DNA of 64,000 bases from Phycisphaerales bacterium (GTDB taxonomy: Bacteria; Planctomycetota; Phycisphaerae; Phycisphaerales; UBA1924). The notes under the pieces are model-generated. The model was given only the letters and a program-made list of their open reading frames with translations. It ran no database searches and was not told the DNA's origin. The stretch covers positions 1 through 64,000 of the forward strand of contig JADZER010000040.1 in NCBI GenBank assembly GCA_020850415.1. Reading direction: 5' to 3'. Of the stretch, positions 16,022-23,738 are shown piece after piece (the first letter of the stretch is position 1; every line of letters begins with the position of its first letter). The position numbers were made by a program, and so were the translations under genes.

Positions 16022-19000
16022 ATGCCTACCACCGCCGCCCCGTTGCTCGCTGTGCACCGGTTCGAGGTCCACCCTGCGCCCGGCCGGGCCGACCCCCGCG
16101 GGGCGCGGGTGCTGGGCGAGGCGCGGGGGCTGGGGTACGCGCTGGAGTCGGTGGGCGCGACGCGGGTGTATCTGATAGAAGCGGCGATCGACAGCGACGG
16201 CGCGGGCCGGCTGGGGCGGGGGCTGCTGGCCGACCAGGTGGTGGACGAGTGGGCCGAGGGGGCGCGGCGGGCGGCGCCCGGGGCGGTCAGCGTCGAGGTG
16301 CACCCGCTGCCGGGCGTGATGGACCCGGCGGCACAGTCGGTGCGGGACGCCGCGGCGGAGCTGCTCGGGCTGGAGCGAGGGGCAGTCCGGGTCTCAACAG
16401 GGTGGCGGTACGACCTGACGGGGGCCGACGCGGGGAAGGCCGCGGAGATCGCGAGGCGCCTGCTGGCCAACCCGGTGGTCAACGCGATCCACGCCGAGCC
16501 CTTCTGCCCGGCGCGGCTGCCGGTGGGGCACGCGGCGGAGTTCCGTCTGACGCGGGTCGCGGTCCGGGAGCTGGACGACCGGGCGCTGGAGAAGCTCTCG
16601 CGCGAGGCGCACCTGTTCCTGAGCCTGGACGAGATGCGCGCGATCCGGGACGAGTACCGGCGGCTGGAGCGCGAGCCGACGGATATCGAGCTGGAGACGC
16701 TGGCGCAGACCTGGAGCGAGCATTGCGTGCATAAGACGCTGAAGAGCAGGATCCGCTACAGGCACGGAGGCACCGAGGCACGGAGGGACGAGGGGGGAGA
16801 CATCATCGCCTGGGAGGGGCGGCCGGGGCATACGGTGCATGAGGATGGGTCGGTCGAGATCGACAACCTGCTGAAGCGGACGGTGGCGGCGGCGACCTTC
16901 GAGCTGATCGAGGAGGGGGTCGACTGGACGCTGAGCGTGTTCAAGGACAACGCGGGGATCGTGGCGTTCGACGACGAGCACGCGGTGTGCATCAAGGTCG
17001 AGACCCACAACCACCCCTCGGCCATCGAGCCCTACGGCGGGGCGGCGACCGGGATCGGCGGGTGCATCCGCGATGTGATCGGGACGGGGCTGGCGGCCAA
17101 GCCGGTGGCGAACACGGATGTTTTTTGTGTGGCGTTTCCCGGTCACTTCGTGACCCGGAGCGACGAAGCGACGAAGGCACGAAGCGACGAAGGGGTCGAC
17201 CCGGGGGCATTCGCGGGCCCTTCGTCGCTCCGTCTCTCCGTCGCTCCGTCGCTGCTTCCCGCCGGCTGCCTCCCGCCCCGGCGGATCCTCTCGGAGGTCG
17301 TCGCCGGCGTGCGCGACTACGGCAACCGGATGGGGATCCCGACGCTGAACGGGGCGGTGTATTTCGATGACCGGTATGTGGGGAACCCCCTGGTGTTCTG
17401 CGGGTGCGTGGGGGTGATGCCGCGGGACAAGTGCGAGGGGGCGGCGGCGCCTGGTGATCTGATCGTGGCGTTGGGCGGGCGGACGGGGCGTGACGGGATC
17501 CACGGGGCGACCTTCAGCTCGGCCGAGCTGACGGATACGCACGCGGACGAGTTCAGCCACGCGGTGCAGATCGGGAACGCGATCGAAGAGAAGCGGGTTC
17601 TGGACGCGATCCTGCGGGCGAGGGATTGGGGAAGGGACGGAGGCACGGAGGCACGGAGGCACGACGGGGAGACCCAGACTGCCGTCCCTTCGTCCCTTCG
17701 TGCCTCCGTGCCTCCGTGCCTCTTCCGCGCCATCACCGACTGCGGGGCCGGCGGGTTCAGCTCGGCGGTGGGCGAGATGGGGGAGAAGATCGGGGCGACG
17801 GTGCATCTGGAGCGTGCGCCGCTGAAGTACGACGGGCTGAGCTACACGGAGATCTGGATCTCCGAGGCGCAGGAGCGGATGGTGCTGGCCGTGCCGCCGG
17901 AGAACCTGGGGGCGCTGCAGGGGATCTGCGACGAGGAGCATGTGGAGCTGGCGGTGCTGGGGACCTTCGGCACGCCCGGCGCAGACTTGGTGCTGAACTT
18001 CCGGGGCACGGAGGTCGGGCGCCTGCCGATGCGGTTCCTGCATGAGGGGCTGCCGCAGGTGGTGCGGGAGGCGGTGTGGGGGGGGAGAGACGAAGAGACG
18101 GAGAGACGAAGAGACGGAGTGCGCGCGGAAGCGGGCACGATCGCTCAATCCTCCACTTCGTCTCTTCGTCTCTCGGTCTCTTCGTCTCTGGTGGCGCTCC
18201 TCTCCCACCCCAACATCGCGAGCAAGCACTGGATCGTCCGGCAGTACGACCACGAGGTGCAGGGCAACACGGTGCTGCGCCCGCTGGTGGGGCCGGGCGG
18301 GGTGGGGCCGGGCGACGCGAGCGTGATCGAGCCGGTGGCGGGGTCGGGGCGTGGGCTGGCGATCGGGTGCGGGCTGGCGACGGGGTTTGGGGACCCGGCT
18401 CTCGGCGGCGACCCCTACCTGATGGCGATCGCGGGGATCGACGAGTGCGTGCGGAACCTGGTGTGCGTGGGCGCGGACCCGGAGCGGATCGCGATCCTGG
18501 ACAACTTCTGCTGGCCGAGCTGCGGCAAGCCGGAGAACCTTGGTTCGCTGGTGCGGGCGGCGGAGGGGTGTTACGACGGCGCGAAGGCGTACCGGACGCC
18601 GTTCGTCAGCGGGAAGGACTCGCTCAACAACCAGTTCACGACAGAAGACGGCCGCACGATCGAGATCCCGCCGACGCTCCTGATCACCGGGATGGGGATC
18701 GTGCCGGATGTGTCGCGGTGCGTGACGATGGACGCCAAGCGCGTCGGGAATGTGCTGCTGCTGGTGGGGGAGACGACCGGCGCGATGGGCGGGTCGCACT
18801 ACGCGCAGCTGTTCGGCGTGCAGGCGGGCACGCTGGCGGGCGACCCCGACTCGCTGGTGGCCGAGGCCGAGCGTCGGGCGGCGGCGTTGCTGGCGAATGT
18901 GCCGGGCGCGGCGACCAAGCAGGCCCAGGGGCTGATCCGCGCGCTGGCGCCGATGGCGATCGGGAAGCTGGACTCGCTGGTGACGGCGTTCGGGCCCCGG

Positions 19001-19567
19001 GCGAGCCAGACGGCCAAGAACCTCGCGGCGCGGCTGGGGAACCCGGCGGTGGAGAAGCTGGCGGCGGAGATCGGCCCCGAGCGGGTGCAGGAGCTGCTGC
19101 GGATCGTGGCGACGGCCGCGGAGGCGCAGGGACTCTCGGCCCGCGTTCCGGCGTTCGACCCTTCGACCGGGGCGCGGACGGCGCGGGCGGTCGCGGCGTG
19201 CATCGCGGAGGGCCTCGTGGCCAGCGCGCACGACTGCTCGGACGGGGGGATGCTGGTGGCGGTGGCGGAGATGCTGATCGGGGGGCACTCGGGGGCGGCG
19301 CCGATGGGCGCGGAGCTGGCCGATCCGCCCGGCGCGATCCACCCGACGGCGTGGTGCTTCGCGGAGAACGCGGGGCGGTATGTGCTGGAGGCGCCGGCGC
19401 TGCATGTCGACCGCGTGCGGTCGATCATCGGCGAACGGGCGCGCGGGGTGGGGGTCCGGGCGCTGGGCGTGCTCGACGGGTCGGGGCGCCTGCGCTGCGG
19501 GGCCCTGGGGCTGGACGAGCCGGTCGTGGGGCTCACGGGGGTGTGGCGCGGGACGCTGGACTGGTAG
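16022..19567 (+). CDS. purL: Phosphoribosylformylglycinamidine synthase, PurS-PurL fusion with in-frame inserts
   Basis: The enzyme makes FGAM from FGAR, ATP and glutamine-derived ammonia in purine synthesis. It has 1181 residues; small PurL is about 750. Residues 1-170 form two PurS-like halves (VHRFEVHPAPGRADPRG; VSVEVHPLPGVMDPAAQ). PurL marks follow: LSLDEMRAIRDEY, TWSEHCVHKTLK, HNHPSAIEPYGGAATGIGG, ITDCGAGGFSSAVGE, QYDHEVQGNTV, SGKDSLNNQ and SAHDCSDGGM. No glutaminase domain is present, so a separate PurQ is expected. Four repetitive inserts rich in R, E and T or in S, L and P interrupt surface positions without breaking the frame (separate entries). A further segment of about 100 helical, Ala-rich residues sits between GGSHYAQLFG and PSTGARTARAV. 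The ATG at 16022 follows a TACCAT hexamer by 5 nt. Confidence 0.95.
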   Translation: MPTTAAPLLAVHRFEVHPAPGRADPRGARVLGEARGLGYALESVGATRVYLIEAAIDSDGAGRLGRGLLADQVVDEWAEGARRAAPGAVSVEVHPLPGVMDPAAQSVRDAAAELLGLERGAVRVSTGWRYDLTGADAGKAAEIARRLLANPVVNAIHAEPFCPARLPVGHAAEFRLTRVAVRELDDRALEKLSREAHLFLSLDEMRAIRDEYRRLEREPTDIELETLAQTWSEHCVHKTLKSRIRYRHGGTEARRDEGGDIIAWEGRPGHTVHEDGSVEIDNLLKRTVAAATFELIEEGVDWTLSVFKDNAGIVAFDDEHAVCIKVETHNHPSAIEPYGGAATGIGGCIRDVIGTGLAAKPVANTDVFCVAFPGHFVTRSDEATKARSDEGVDPGAFAGPSSLRLSVAPSLLPAGCLPPRRILSEVVAGVRDYGNRMGIPTLNGAVYFDDRYVGNPLVFCGCVGVMPRDKCEGAAAPGDLIVALGGRTGRDGIHGATFSSAELTDTHADEFSHAVQIGNAIEEKRVLDAILRARDWGRDGGTEARRHDGETQTAVPSSLRASVPPCLFRAITDCGAGGFSSAVGEMGEKIGATVHLERAPLKYDGLSYTEIWISEAQERMVLAVPPENLGALQGICDEEHVELAVLGTFGTPGADLVLNFRGTEVGRLPMRFLHEGLPQVVREAVWGGRDEETERRRDGVRAEAGTIAQSSTSSLRLSVSSSLVALLSHPNIASKHWIVRQYDHEVQGNTVLRPLVGPGGVGPGDASVIEPVAGSGRGLAIGCGLATGFGDPALGGDPYLMAIAGIDECVRNLVCVGADPERIAILDNFCWPSCGKPENLGSLVRAAEGCYDGAKAYRTPFVSGKDSLNNQFTTEDGRTIEIPPTLLITGMGIVPDVSRCVTMDAKRVGNVLLLVGETTGAMGGSHYAQLFGVQAGTLAGDPDSLVAEAERRAAALLANVPGAATKQAQGLIRALAPMAIGKLDSLVTAFGPRASQTAKNLAARLGNPAVEKLAAEIGPERVQELLRIVATAAEAQGLSARVPAFDPSTGARTARAVAACIAEGLVASAHDCSDGGMLVAVAEMLIGGHSGAAPMGAELADPPGAIHPTAWCFAENAGRYVLEAPALHVDRVRSIIGERARGVGVRALGVLDGSGRLRCGALGLDEPVVGLTGVWRGTLDW
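16757..16797. repeat. purL insert A: single 9-nt-period arm
   Basis: A run of GGAGGCACG-like units encodes RHGGTEARRDEGG in the PurL frame, between RIRYR and the segment leading to DNLLKRT. Only one arm is present. It sits in the loop before a conserved PurL strand, and the reading frame continues. Confidence 0.7.
17156..17257. repeat. purL insert B: palindromic short-period element
   Basis: The left arm (GCGACGAAG-like units, about 17156-17195) and right arm (CTTCGTCGCTCCGTC-like, about 17218-17255) are near-complementary around a 20-odd-nt centre. The frame reads SDEATKARSDEG, a linker, then SSLRLSVAPSLL. It lies between TDVFCVAFPG and LPPRRILSEVVAGVRDYGN, which are close together in other PurL proteins. 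Confidence 0.75.
17631..17730. repeat. purL insert C: palindromic short-period element
   Basis: Left-arm units GGAGGCACG (about 17631-17671) are answered by CCTCCGTGC units (about 17685-17729). The frame reads GGTEARRHDG, a linker, then SSLRASVPPCL. It splits LDAILRARDWG from FRAITDCGAGG, which are nearly adjacent in the family, so the insertion is unambiguous. Confidence 0.8.
18085..18192. repeat. purL insert D: palindromic short-period element
   Basis: The left arm has GAGACGAA/GAGACGGA units of 8 nt (about 18085-18119) and the right arm has TCTCTTCG-like units (about 18155-18191). The frame reads EETERRRDG, a linker, then SSLRLSVSSSL. It lies in the loop just before LLSHPNIASKHW, a conserved PurL segment. 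Confidence 0.75.
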
Positions 19568-19608
19568 GCGCGGGACCGGTAGGGGCGGGGCTGGTAGGGC
19601 GCGCGGCG

Positions 19609-19631
19609 CCGCCCGCGCGGTGCGCGGGCGG
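19609..19631. terminator. Strong hairpin between convergent purL and secreted-protein genes
   Basis: CCGCCCGCGC at 19609-19618 pairs perfectly with GCGCGGGCGG at 19622-19631 over a 3-nt loop. It is placed between two converging genes, 42 nt after the purL stop. It has no T-run; in so GC-rich a genome such a stem may still act in both directions. Confidence 0.5.
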
Positions 19632-19674
19632 GCCGTCTCCCAGTCTCCTCCGACCCGGGGTTCGTTGCTTTCAC

Positions 19675-20484
19675 TCAGCGGCGGCGGCGTGCGGTGAGGG
19701 CGAGGAGAAGACCCCCCGCGGTCAGGGTGGAGGGCGCCGGGACCGCGCGGTAATTGATGGAGACATTGTCGATGCCCCACGACTCGTCGTTCAGGCTCTG
19801 CAGGCCCACACCCTGGAAGGTGAGGCTGAACGCCTCGGCCTCGTTGGGGAGGGTGAAGTCCAGCGAGATCTCGCGGTAGATGGAGTCGACCCAGGCGGCG
19901 TTGAAGCCGAGCTGCTGGCGGGCGATGTCGGGCTGGCGGAAGCTCTGGTAGGGGTGGTTGTTCGCGAAAGTGTCGCGCATCAGGGTTTCGGTCGCCATGC
20001 CCTGGGCGTCGAGCCTCACCTCGAAGCGGTCGGGGCCGCGGTCCTCGTAGTCGCCGTCCCAGGAGTCGATGGTGTAGAAGTCGAAGCGGAGGGTGTACTC
20101 GATCCAGCCGCAGCGGGAGTTGTTCGAGTCGCCGTGGCCGGTCCCGCCGTGGTGGTTGTGTCCGCCGTTGTCCCCGCCGTCCCCGCCACCATCGCCGCCC
20201 CCGTCCCCGCCGCCATCCCCGCCCCCGTTGTCGTCGTCCCCGCCGCCGCAGTCGCCCCCGGGGGGCGGGACAGCGCCGAGGGTGAGGATCGTCGAGTCGT
20301 TGCCGTAGCGTCCGTTGAATCGTGTGAAGATTCCCTCGCTGACGAGGACGCTGTTGCTGCTCCACTCCGGCCCGATCGGTCCCTGCTGGAAGTCGTTGGT
20401 GTAGAGGATGGTGTCGGCGTTGGCGAGTCCGGCGGCGAGGGTGAGGCAGAGGGCTGCCATGCCACAAAGTCGATCGCGCTTCAT
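19675..20484 (-). CDS. Secreted protein with Gly/Asp repeat and PEP-CTERM-like tail
   Basis: The 269-residue protein begins with a Sec signal (MKRDRLCGMAALCLTLAAGLANA). After about 50 residues comes a low-complexity Gly/Asp tract of about 35 residues (DDDNGGGDGGGDGG pattern), then His/Asn-rich residues. A beta-rich domain with WIEYTLRFDFYTIDSWDGDYED follows and ends SWGIDNVSINYRAVPAP. The tail VPAPSTLTAGGLLLALTARRRR is the PEP-CTERM-like sorting signal, the second in this window. The start at 20484 has AAGGAG at good distance. The domain resembles PEP-CTERM beta-sandwich (choice-of-anchor) proteins; the ligand is unknown. Confidence 0.78.
   Translation of the reverse strand: MKRDRLCGMAALCLTLAAGLANADTILYTNDFQQGPIGPEWSSNSVLVSEGIFTRFNGRYGNDSTILTLGAVPPPGGDCGGGDDDNGGGDGGGDGGGDGGGDGGDNGGHNHHGGTGHGDSNNSRCGWIEYTLRFDFYTIDSWDGDYEDRGPDRFEVRLDAQGMATETLMRDTFANNHPYQSFRQPDIARQQLGFNAAWVDSIYREISLDFTLPNEAEAFSLTFQGVGLQSLNDESWGIDNVSINYRAVPAPSTLTAGGLLLALTARRRR
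20161..20260. repeat. Gly/Asp-coding tandem repeat
   Basis: CCGCCGTCCCCG-like 12-nt units with variants encode the GGGD tract of the secreted protein on the minus strand. Such a tract is prone to slippage and length variation. It has the composition of a flexible or calcium-binding linker. Confidence 0.6.
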
Positions 20485-20844
20485 GCGGTGCTCCTTCTCT
20501 TTGGCTGCGGCCGATGACGCTGGCGCCGGCGTGGTGGCCGGCGGGCGTGCTCGTCTTGCCGCGGATGTGTGGTGCCGGCGTGGCCGACGGGGGAACATGC
20601 CGCGCCGGGGGCGGGCGGCCAGCCCGGGGGTCGCGTGGCGGCGTCCCGGACCCCCGGCGACGCGGTTTCGGCAAGGCGGGTAGGGGCCCGGGCGGGGTTC
20701 GCGGACCTTGGCGATCGTGCGCCTGTGGCCTGCCCGCGGGTGCGCGGGGGCTACGATCCCCCAAGGCTGGCGCACCGGCCCGACCCCCTCAGCTGTGTTT
20801 CACGCCCCCCGCGCCGGCATCCCGGCCGGTACGAGGTCCCCACC
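20485..20844. other. Intergenic region between divergent genes
   Basis: These 360 nt lie between the secreted-protein gene (minus) and typA (plus). AAGGAG for the minus gene lies just inside. A TACGAT hexamer at 20751-20756, 88 nt before the typA ATG, is the likely -10 box on the plus strand. No small gene or structured RNA was recognised. Confidence 0.4.
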
Positions 20845-22743
20845 ATGACCGCACCACAGGCCGACATCCGAAATGTCGCCATCATCGCGCATGTCGACCA
20901 CGGCAAGACGACCCTGGTCGACCACCTGCTCATGCAGTCCGGCAACTTCCGGGCCGGGGAGCTGGAGAAGCTCGCGGGCGGTCAGCACGACCTGATCCTG
21001 GACTCCAACCCGCTGGAGCGGGAGCGGGGGATCACGATCCTGTCCAAGAACTGCGCCGTGAACTACCACCACCGCGACGGCAAGGACTACCGGATCAATA
21101 TCGTGGACACGCCGGGGCACGCCGACTTCGGCGGCGAGGTGGAGCGGGTGCTGCGGATGGCGGACGGCTGCCTGCTGCTGGTGGACGCGTTCGACGGGCC
21201 GATGCCGCAGACCAAGTTCGTGCTGAGCAAAGCGCTCGAGGCGCACCTGCGTCCGGTGGTGGTGATCAACAAGTGCGACCGTCCGGACTCGGAGCCTAAG
21301 CGCGTGATCGACGAGGTGTTCGACCTCCTGATCGACCTGGGGGCGGACGATCACGCGCTGGACTTCCCGGTGGTGTTCTGCTCGGGCCGCGACGGGTGGG
21401 CGAGCGACACGATCGACGCGCCGCTGGAGGAGCTGCGGAAGGGGGACCTCCGGCCCGTGTTCGAGGCGATCGTGCGCCATGTGCCGCCGCCGCTGGCGGC
21501 GCCGGGCAAGCCGCTGCAGATGCTGGTGACGACGCTGGACTACTCGGACTACCTCGGTCGGATCGCGATCGGCCGGGTGTTCGCGGGGACGATCCGGAGC
21601 GGTCAGCAGGTGGCGCTCCTGAAGCGTGACGGGAAGCGGGTGGACGGCCGGATCGGCCGGCTGCTGGGCTTCTCGGGTCTTGGCCGGCTGGAGGTCGAGG
21701 AGATCGAGGCGGGGGACCTGTGCGCGGTGCCGGGGCTGCCGACGGTGGAGATCGGGGACACGATCGCGGACCCCGCGCAGCCGGTGGCGTTGCCGACGGT
21801 GCATGTGGACGAGCCGACGATCTCGATGACCTTCCGCATCAACGACTCGCCGTTCGCGGGGCTCGAGGGCAAGTTCGTGACGAGCCGGCAGATCCGCGAC
21901 CGGCTGGACCGCGAGCTCGAGCACAATGTGGCGTTGCGGGTCGAGACCGGGCGGAGCGCCGACGAGTTCCTGGTCTCCGGGCGCGGGCTGCTGCACCTGG
22001 GCATCCTGCTGGAGACGATGCGTCGGGAGGGTTTCGAGATGTCGGTCGGCCGCCCGATCGTCATCACCAAGGAGATCAAGGGGCATGTGTGCGAGCCGCT
22101 GGAGACGCTGGTGGTCGACTGCCCGAGCGCCTCGCTGGGCGCGGTGATGGAGCTGGTGGGCGCGAGGAAGGGCGAGCTGAAGAAGATGGAGACGCGGGGG
22201 ACGGACACCAGCCACCTGGTGTTCGAGATCACCAGCCGGGCGCTGATCGGCCTGCGCAGCCGGATCCTGACGGCGACGCAGGGCGAGGCGATCATGCACC
22301 ACCGGTTCGAGCGCCATGTGCCCCTGTCGGGCGAGCGTCAGCACCGGCAGCAGGGCGTGCTGATCGCCAACGACAGCGGGCCGGTGACGGGGCACGCGGT
22401 GGAGCTGCTGCACGACCGGGGCTTCCTGTTCGTCGGCCCGGGTGAGCGGGTGTACGCCGGGCAGATCGTCGGCGAGCACAACCGCGAGAACGACCTCGTG
22501 GTGAACATCACGCGCGAGAAGCACCTCTCGAATGTGCGCAACGCCAACAAGGAGGCGACCGTAACGCTCAAGGCGCCGCGCCGGCTCACGCTCGAGGTGG
22601 CGCTGGAGTACATCGACGAGGGCGAGCTGGTCGAGATCACCCCGGGGGCGGTGCGGGTTCGCAAGCACATCCTCAGCGAGAGCGAGCGCAAGCGGGTGGA
22701 GCGCCAGGAGCGGAGCAAGGAAAAGGCCGGGGCGGCGGGGTGA
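20845..22743 (+). CDS. typA: Ribosome-associated GTPase TypA/BipA
   Basis: The 632-residue translational GTPase binds the 70S ribosome and is needed for stress and low-temperature growth and for 50S assembly. Seen: G1 [16 protein letters not shown]2/G3 [10 protein letters not shown] and [17 protein letters not shown]4 NKCDRP. An EF-Tu-like domain 2 (ATRIRSGQ-type segment [14 protein letters not shown]) and an EF-G domain III/V region ([20 protein letters not shown]) follow. The TypA-specific C-terminus includes [22 protein letters not shown]. Length matches the family. I chose the ATG at 20845, which gives the canonical N-terminus. Upstream frame extension is non-coding in character. Confidence 0.96.
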   Translation: MTAPQADIRNVAIIAHVDHGKTTLVDHLLMQSGNFRAGELEKLAGGQHDLILDSNPLERERGITILSKNCAVNYHHRDGKDYRINIVDTPGHADFGGEVERVLRMADGCLLLVDAFDGPMPQTKFVLSKALEAHLRPVVVINKCDRPDSEPKRVIDEVFDLLIDLGADDHALDFPVVFCSGRDGWASDTIDAPLEELRKGDLRPVFEAIVRHVPPPLAAPGKPLQMLVTTLDYSDYLGRIAIGRVFAGTIRSGQQVALLKRDGKRVDGRIGRLLGFSGLGRLEVEEIEAGDLCAVPGLPTVEIGDTIADPAQPVALPTVHVDEPTISMTFRINDSPFAGLEGKFVTSRQIRDRLDRELEHNVALRVETGRSADEFLVSGRGLLHLGILLETMRREGFEMSVGRPIVITKEIKGHVCEPLETLVVDCPSASLGAVMELVGARKGELKKMETRGTDTSHLVFEITSRALIGLRSRILTATQGEAIMHHRFERHVPLSGERQHRQQGVLIANDSGPVTGHAVELLHDRGFLFVGPGERVYAGQIVGEHNRENDLVVNITREKHLSNVRNANKEATVTLKAPRRLTLEVALEYIDEGELVEITPGAVRVRKHILSESERKRVERQERSKEKAGAAG

Positions 22744-22787
22744 TCCGCCGGCGTGCCCGCCCCGGGGAGGCGGGGAGAGGCGCTGCG

Positions 22788-22893
22788 GGCGCGGATAAAC
22801 CCGGATAAGCCCGGATCTGCACCAGCGTGGTGAGGCTCCGCCAAGCCTCGCTCGGCATTGAATCTGAACCGCGTGCATCCGCGTCGATCCGAG
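22788..22893. repeat. Intergenic palindromic short-period element
   Basis: The left arm repeats GGATAARCCC with a 10-nt period (22792 onward, three partial units). The right arm (near 22868-22893) repeats ATCCGCGTCG with the same 10-nt period in the opposite sense. A middle of about 50 nt separates the arms. The design matches the purL inserts, but here it lies between the convergent typA and LOG genes. Confidence 0.55.
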
Positions 22894-22920
22894 GCCCGTC
22901 TCCGCCGCCGCTTCTTCCGG

Positions 22921-23703
22921 TTAACCCGCCTCGCCGAGGACCGGCCGAGCCTGCGGGTGGTCCGTGCTCTCGCGGCTGCCGGTGCGGATGCGCTCGACCG
23001 CCTCGACCGGGTCGTCGGTGGCGGTGAAGAGCTGGAGGTCGACCGCGTCGATGGTGCCGGCGGGCACCATGGTGTCGCGGACGAAATCGGCCAGGGGGCG
23101 GAAGTAGTCGGTGCCCATGACGACGACGGGGAACCGCTCGACCTTGCCGGTCTGGATGAGGGTGCCGACCTCGAAGAGCTCGTCCATCGTGCCGAAGCCG
23201 CCGGGGAGGACGACGAAGGCGGTGCTGTACTTCACCAGCATCACCTTGCGGATGAAGAAGTAGTGGAACTCGATGAACTTGTCGACATAGGGGTTCGGCC
23301 TCTGCTCCATGGGGAGCTGGATGTTGCAGCCGATGGAGAGGCCCCCGGCCTCCTTGGCGCCGCGGTTGGCGGCCTCCATGACGCCCGGCCCGCCGCCGGT
23401 CATGACGGTGTACCCCTCCTGGGCGAGCAGGCGCCCGACCTCGCGGGCGAGCTTGTAGTACTTGTGGTCCTCGCCGAAGCGTGCCGAGCCGAAGACGGTG
23501 ACGCAGGGGCCGGTGAAGTGGAGCGCCCGGAAGCCCTTGATGTACTCGAAGAAGATGCGGACGGCGCGGGCGAACTCCTCGCGCCGGCTGCGCGGGCCCG
23601 AGAGGAAGATCTTCTCGAGCGTGGACCGCGTGCCCTTGCCCCACCTCTCGGGGCGGGGGCCGTGCGGGAGGCGGCCGTTGGGGCGGTGGTTGTGGTCGGA
23701 CAT
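22921..23703 (-). CDS. LOG family protein (TIGR00730-type nucleotide phosphoribohydrolase)
   Basis: The 260-residue protein has both LOG signatures: GGGPGVMEAANRGAKE at about residue 105 and PGGFGTMDELFE at about 170. These form the substrate site in enzymes that release a base from a nucleoside 5'-monophosphate (cytokinin-activating in plants; general nucleotide hydrolysis in bacteria). The N-terminal 60 residues carry the segment EEFARAVRIFFEYIKGFRALHFTGPCVTVFGSAR split by ordinary loops, typical of longer bacterial members. The ATG at 23703 is preceded 7 nt upstream by TACCAT, so a leaderless message is likely. Convergent with typA. Confidence 0.9.
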   Translation of the reverse strand: MSDHNHRPNGRLPHGPRPERWGKGTRSTLEKIFLSGPRSRREEFARAVRIFFEYIKGFRALHFTGPCVTVFGSARFGEDHKYYKLAREVGRLLAQEGYTVMTGGGPGVMEAANRGAKEAGGLSIGCNIQLPMEQRPNPYVDKFIEFHYFFIRKVMLVKYSTAFVVLPGGFGTMDELFEVGTLIQTGKVERFPVVVMGTDYFRPLADFVRDTMVPAGTIDAVDLQLFTATDDPVEAVERIRTGSRESTDHPQARPVLGEAG

Positions 23704-23710
23704 GGGGGGG

Positions 23711-23716
23711 ATGGTA
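23711..23716 (-). promoter_or_regulatory. Leaderless-type -10 element of the LOG gene
   Basis: TACCAT on the minus strand with a 7-nt oligo-C spacer before the ATG; no ribosome binding site lies between. Confidence 0.45.
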
Positions 23717-23738
23717 CGCGGGCTTCCGCGCCGGGGTC

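Noticed and set aside
16757-18192. Frameshifts or sequencing errors in purL
   Set aside because: Conserved PurL blocks on both sides of each insert remain in one frame, so these are in-frame inserts and not frame errors.
16394-20764. Open frame of 1456 codons on the minus strand opposite purL
   Set aside because: Arg/Pro/His-rich shadow sequence; the plus frame carries every PurL motif.
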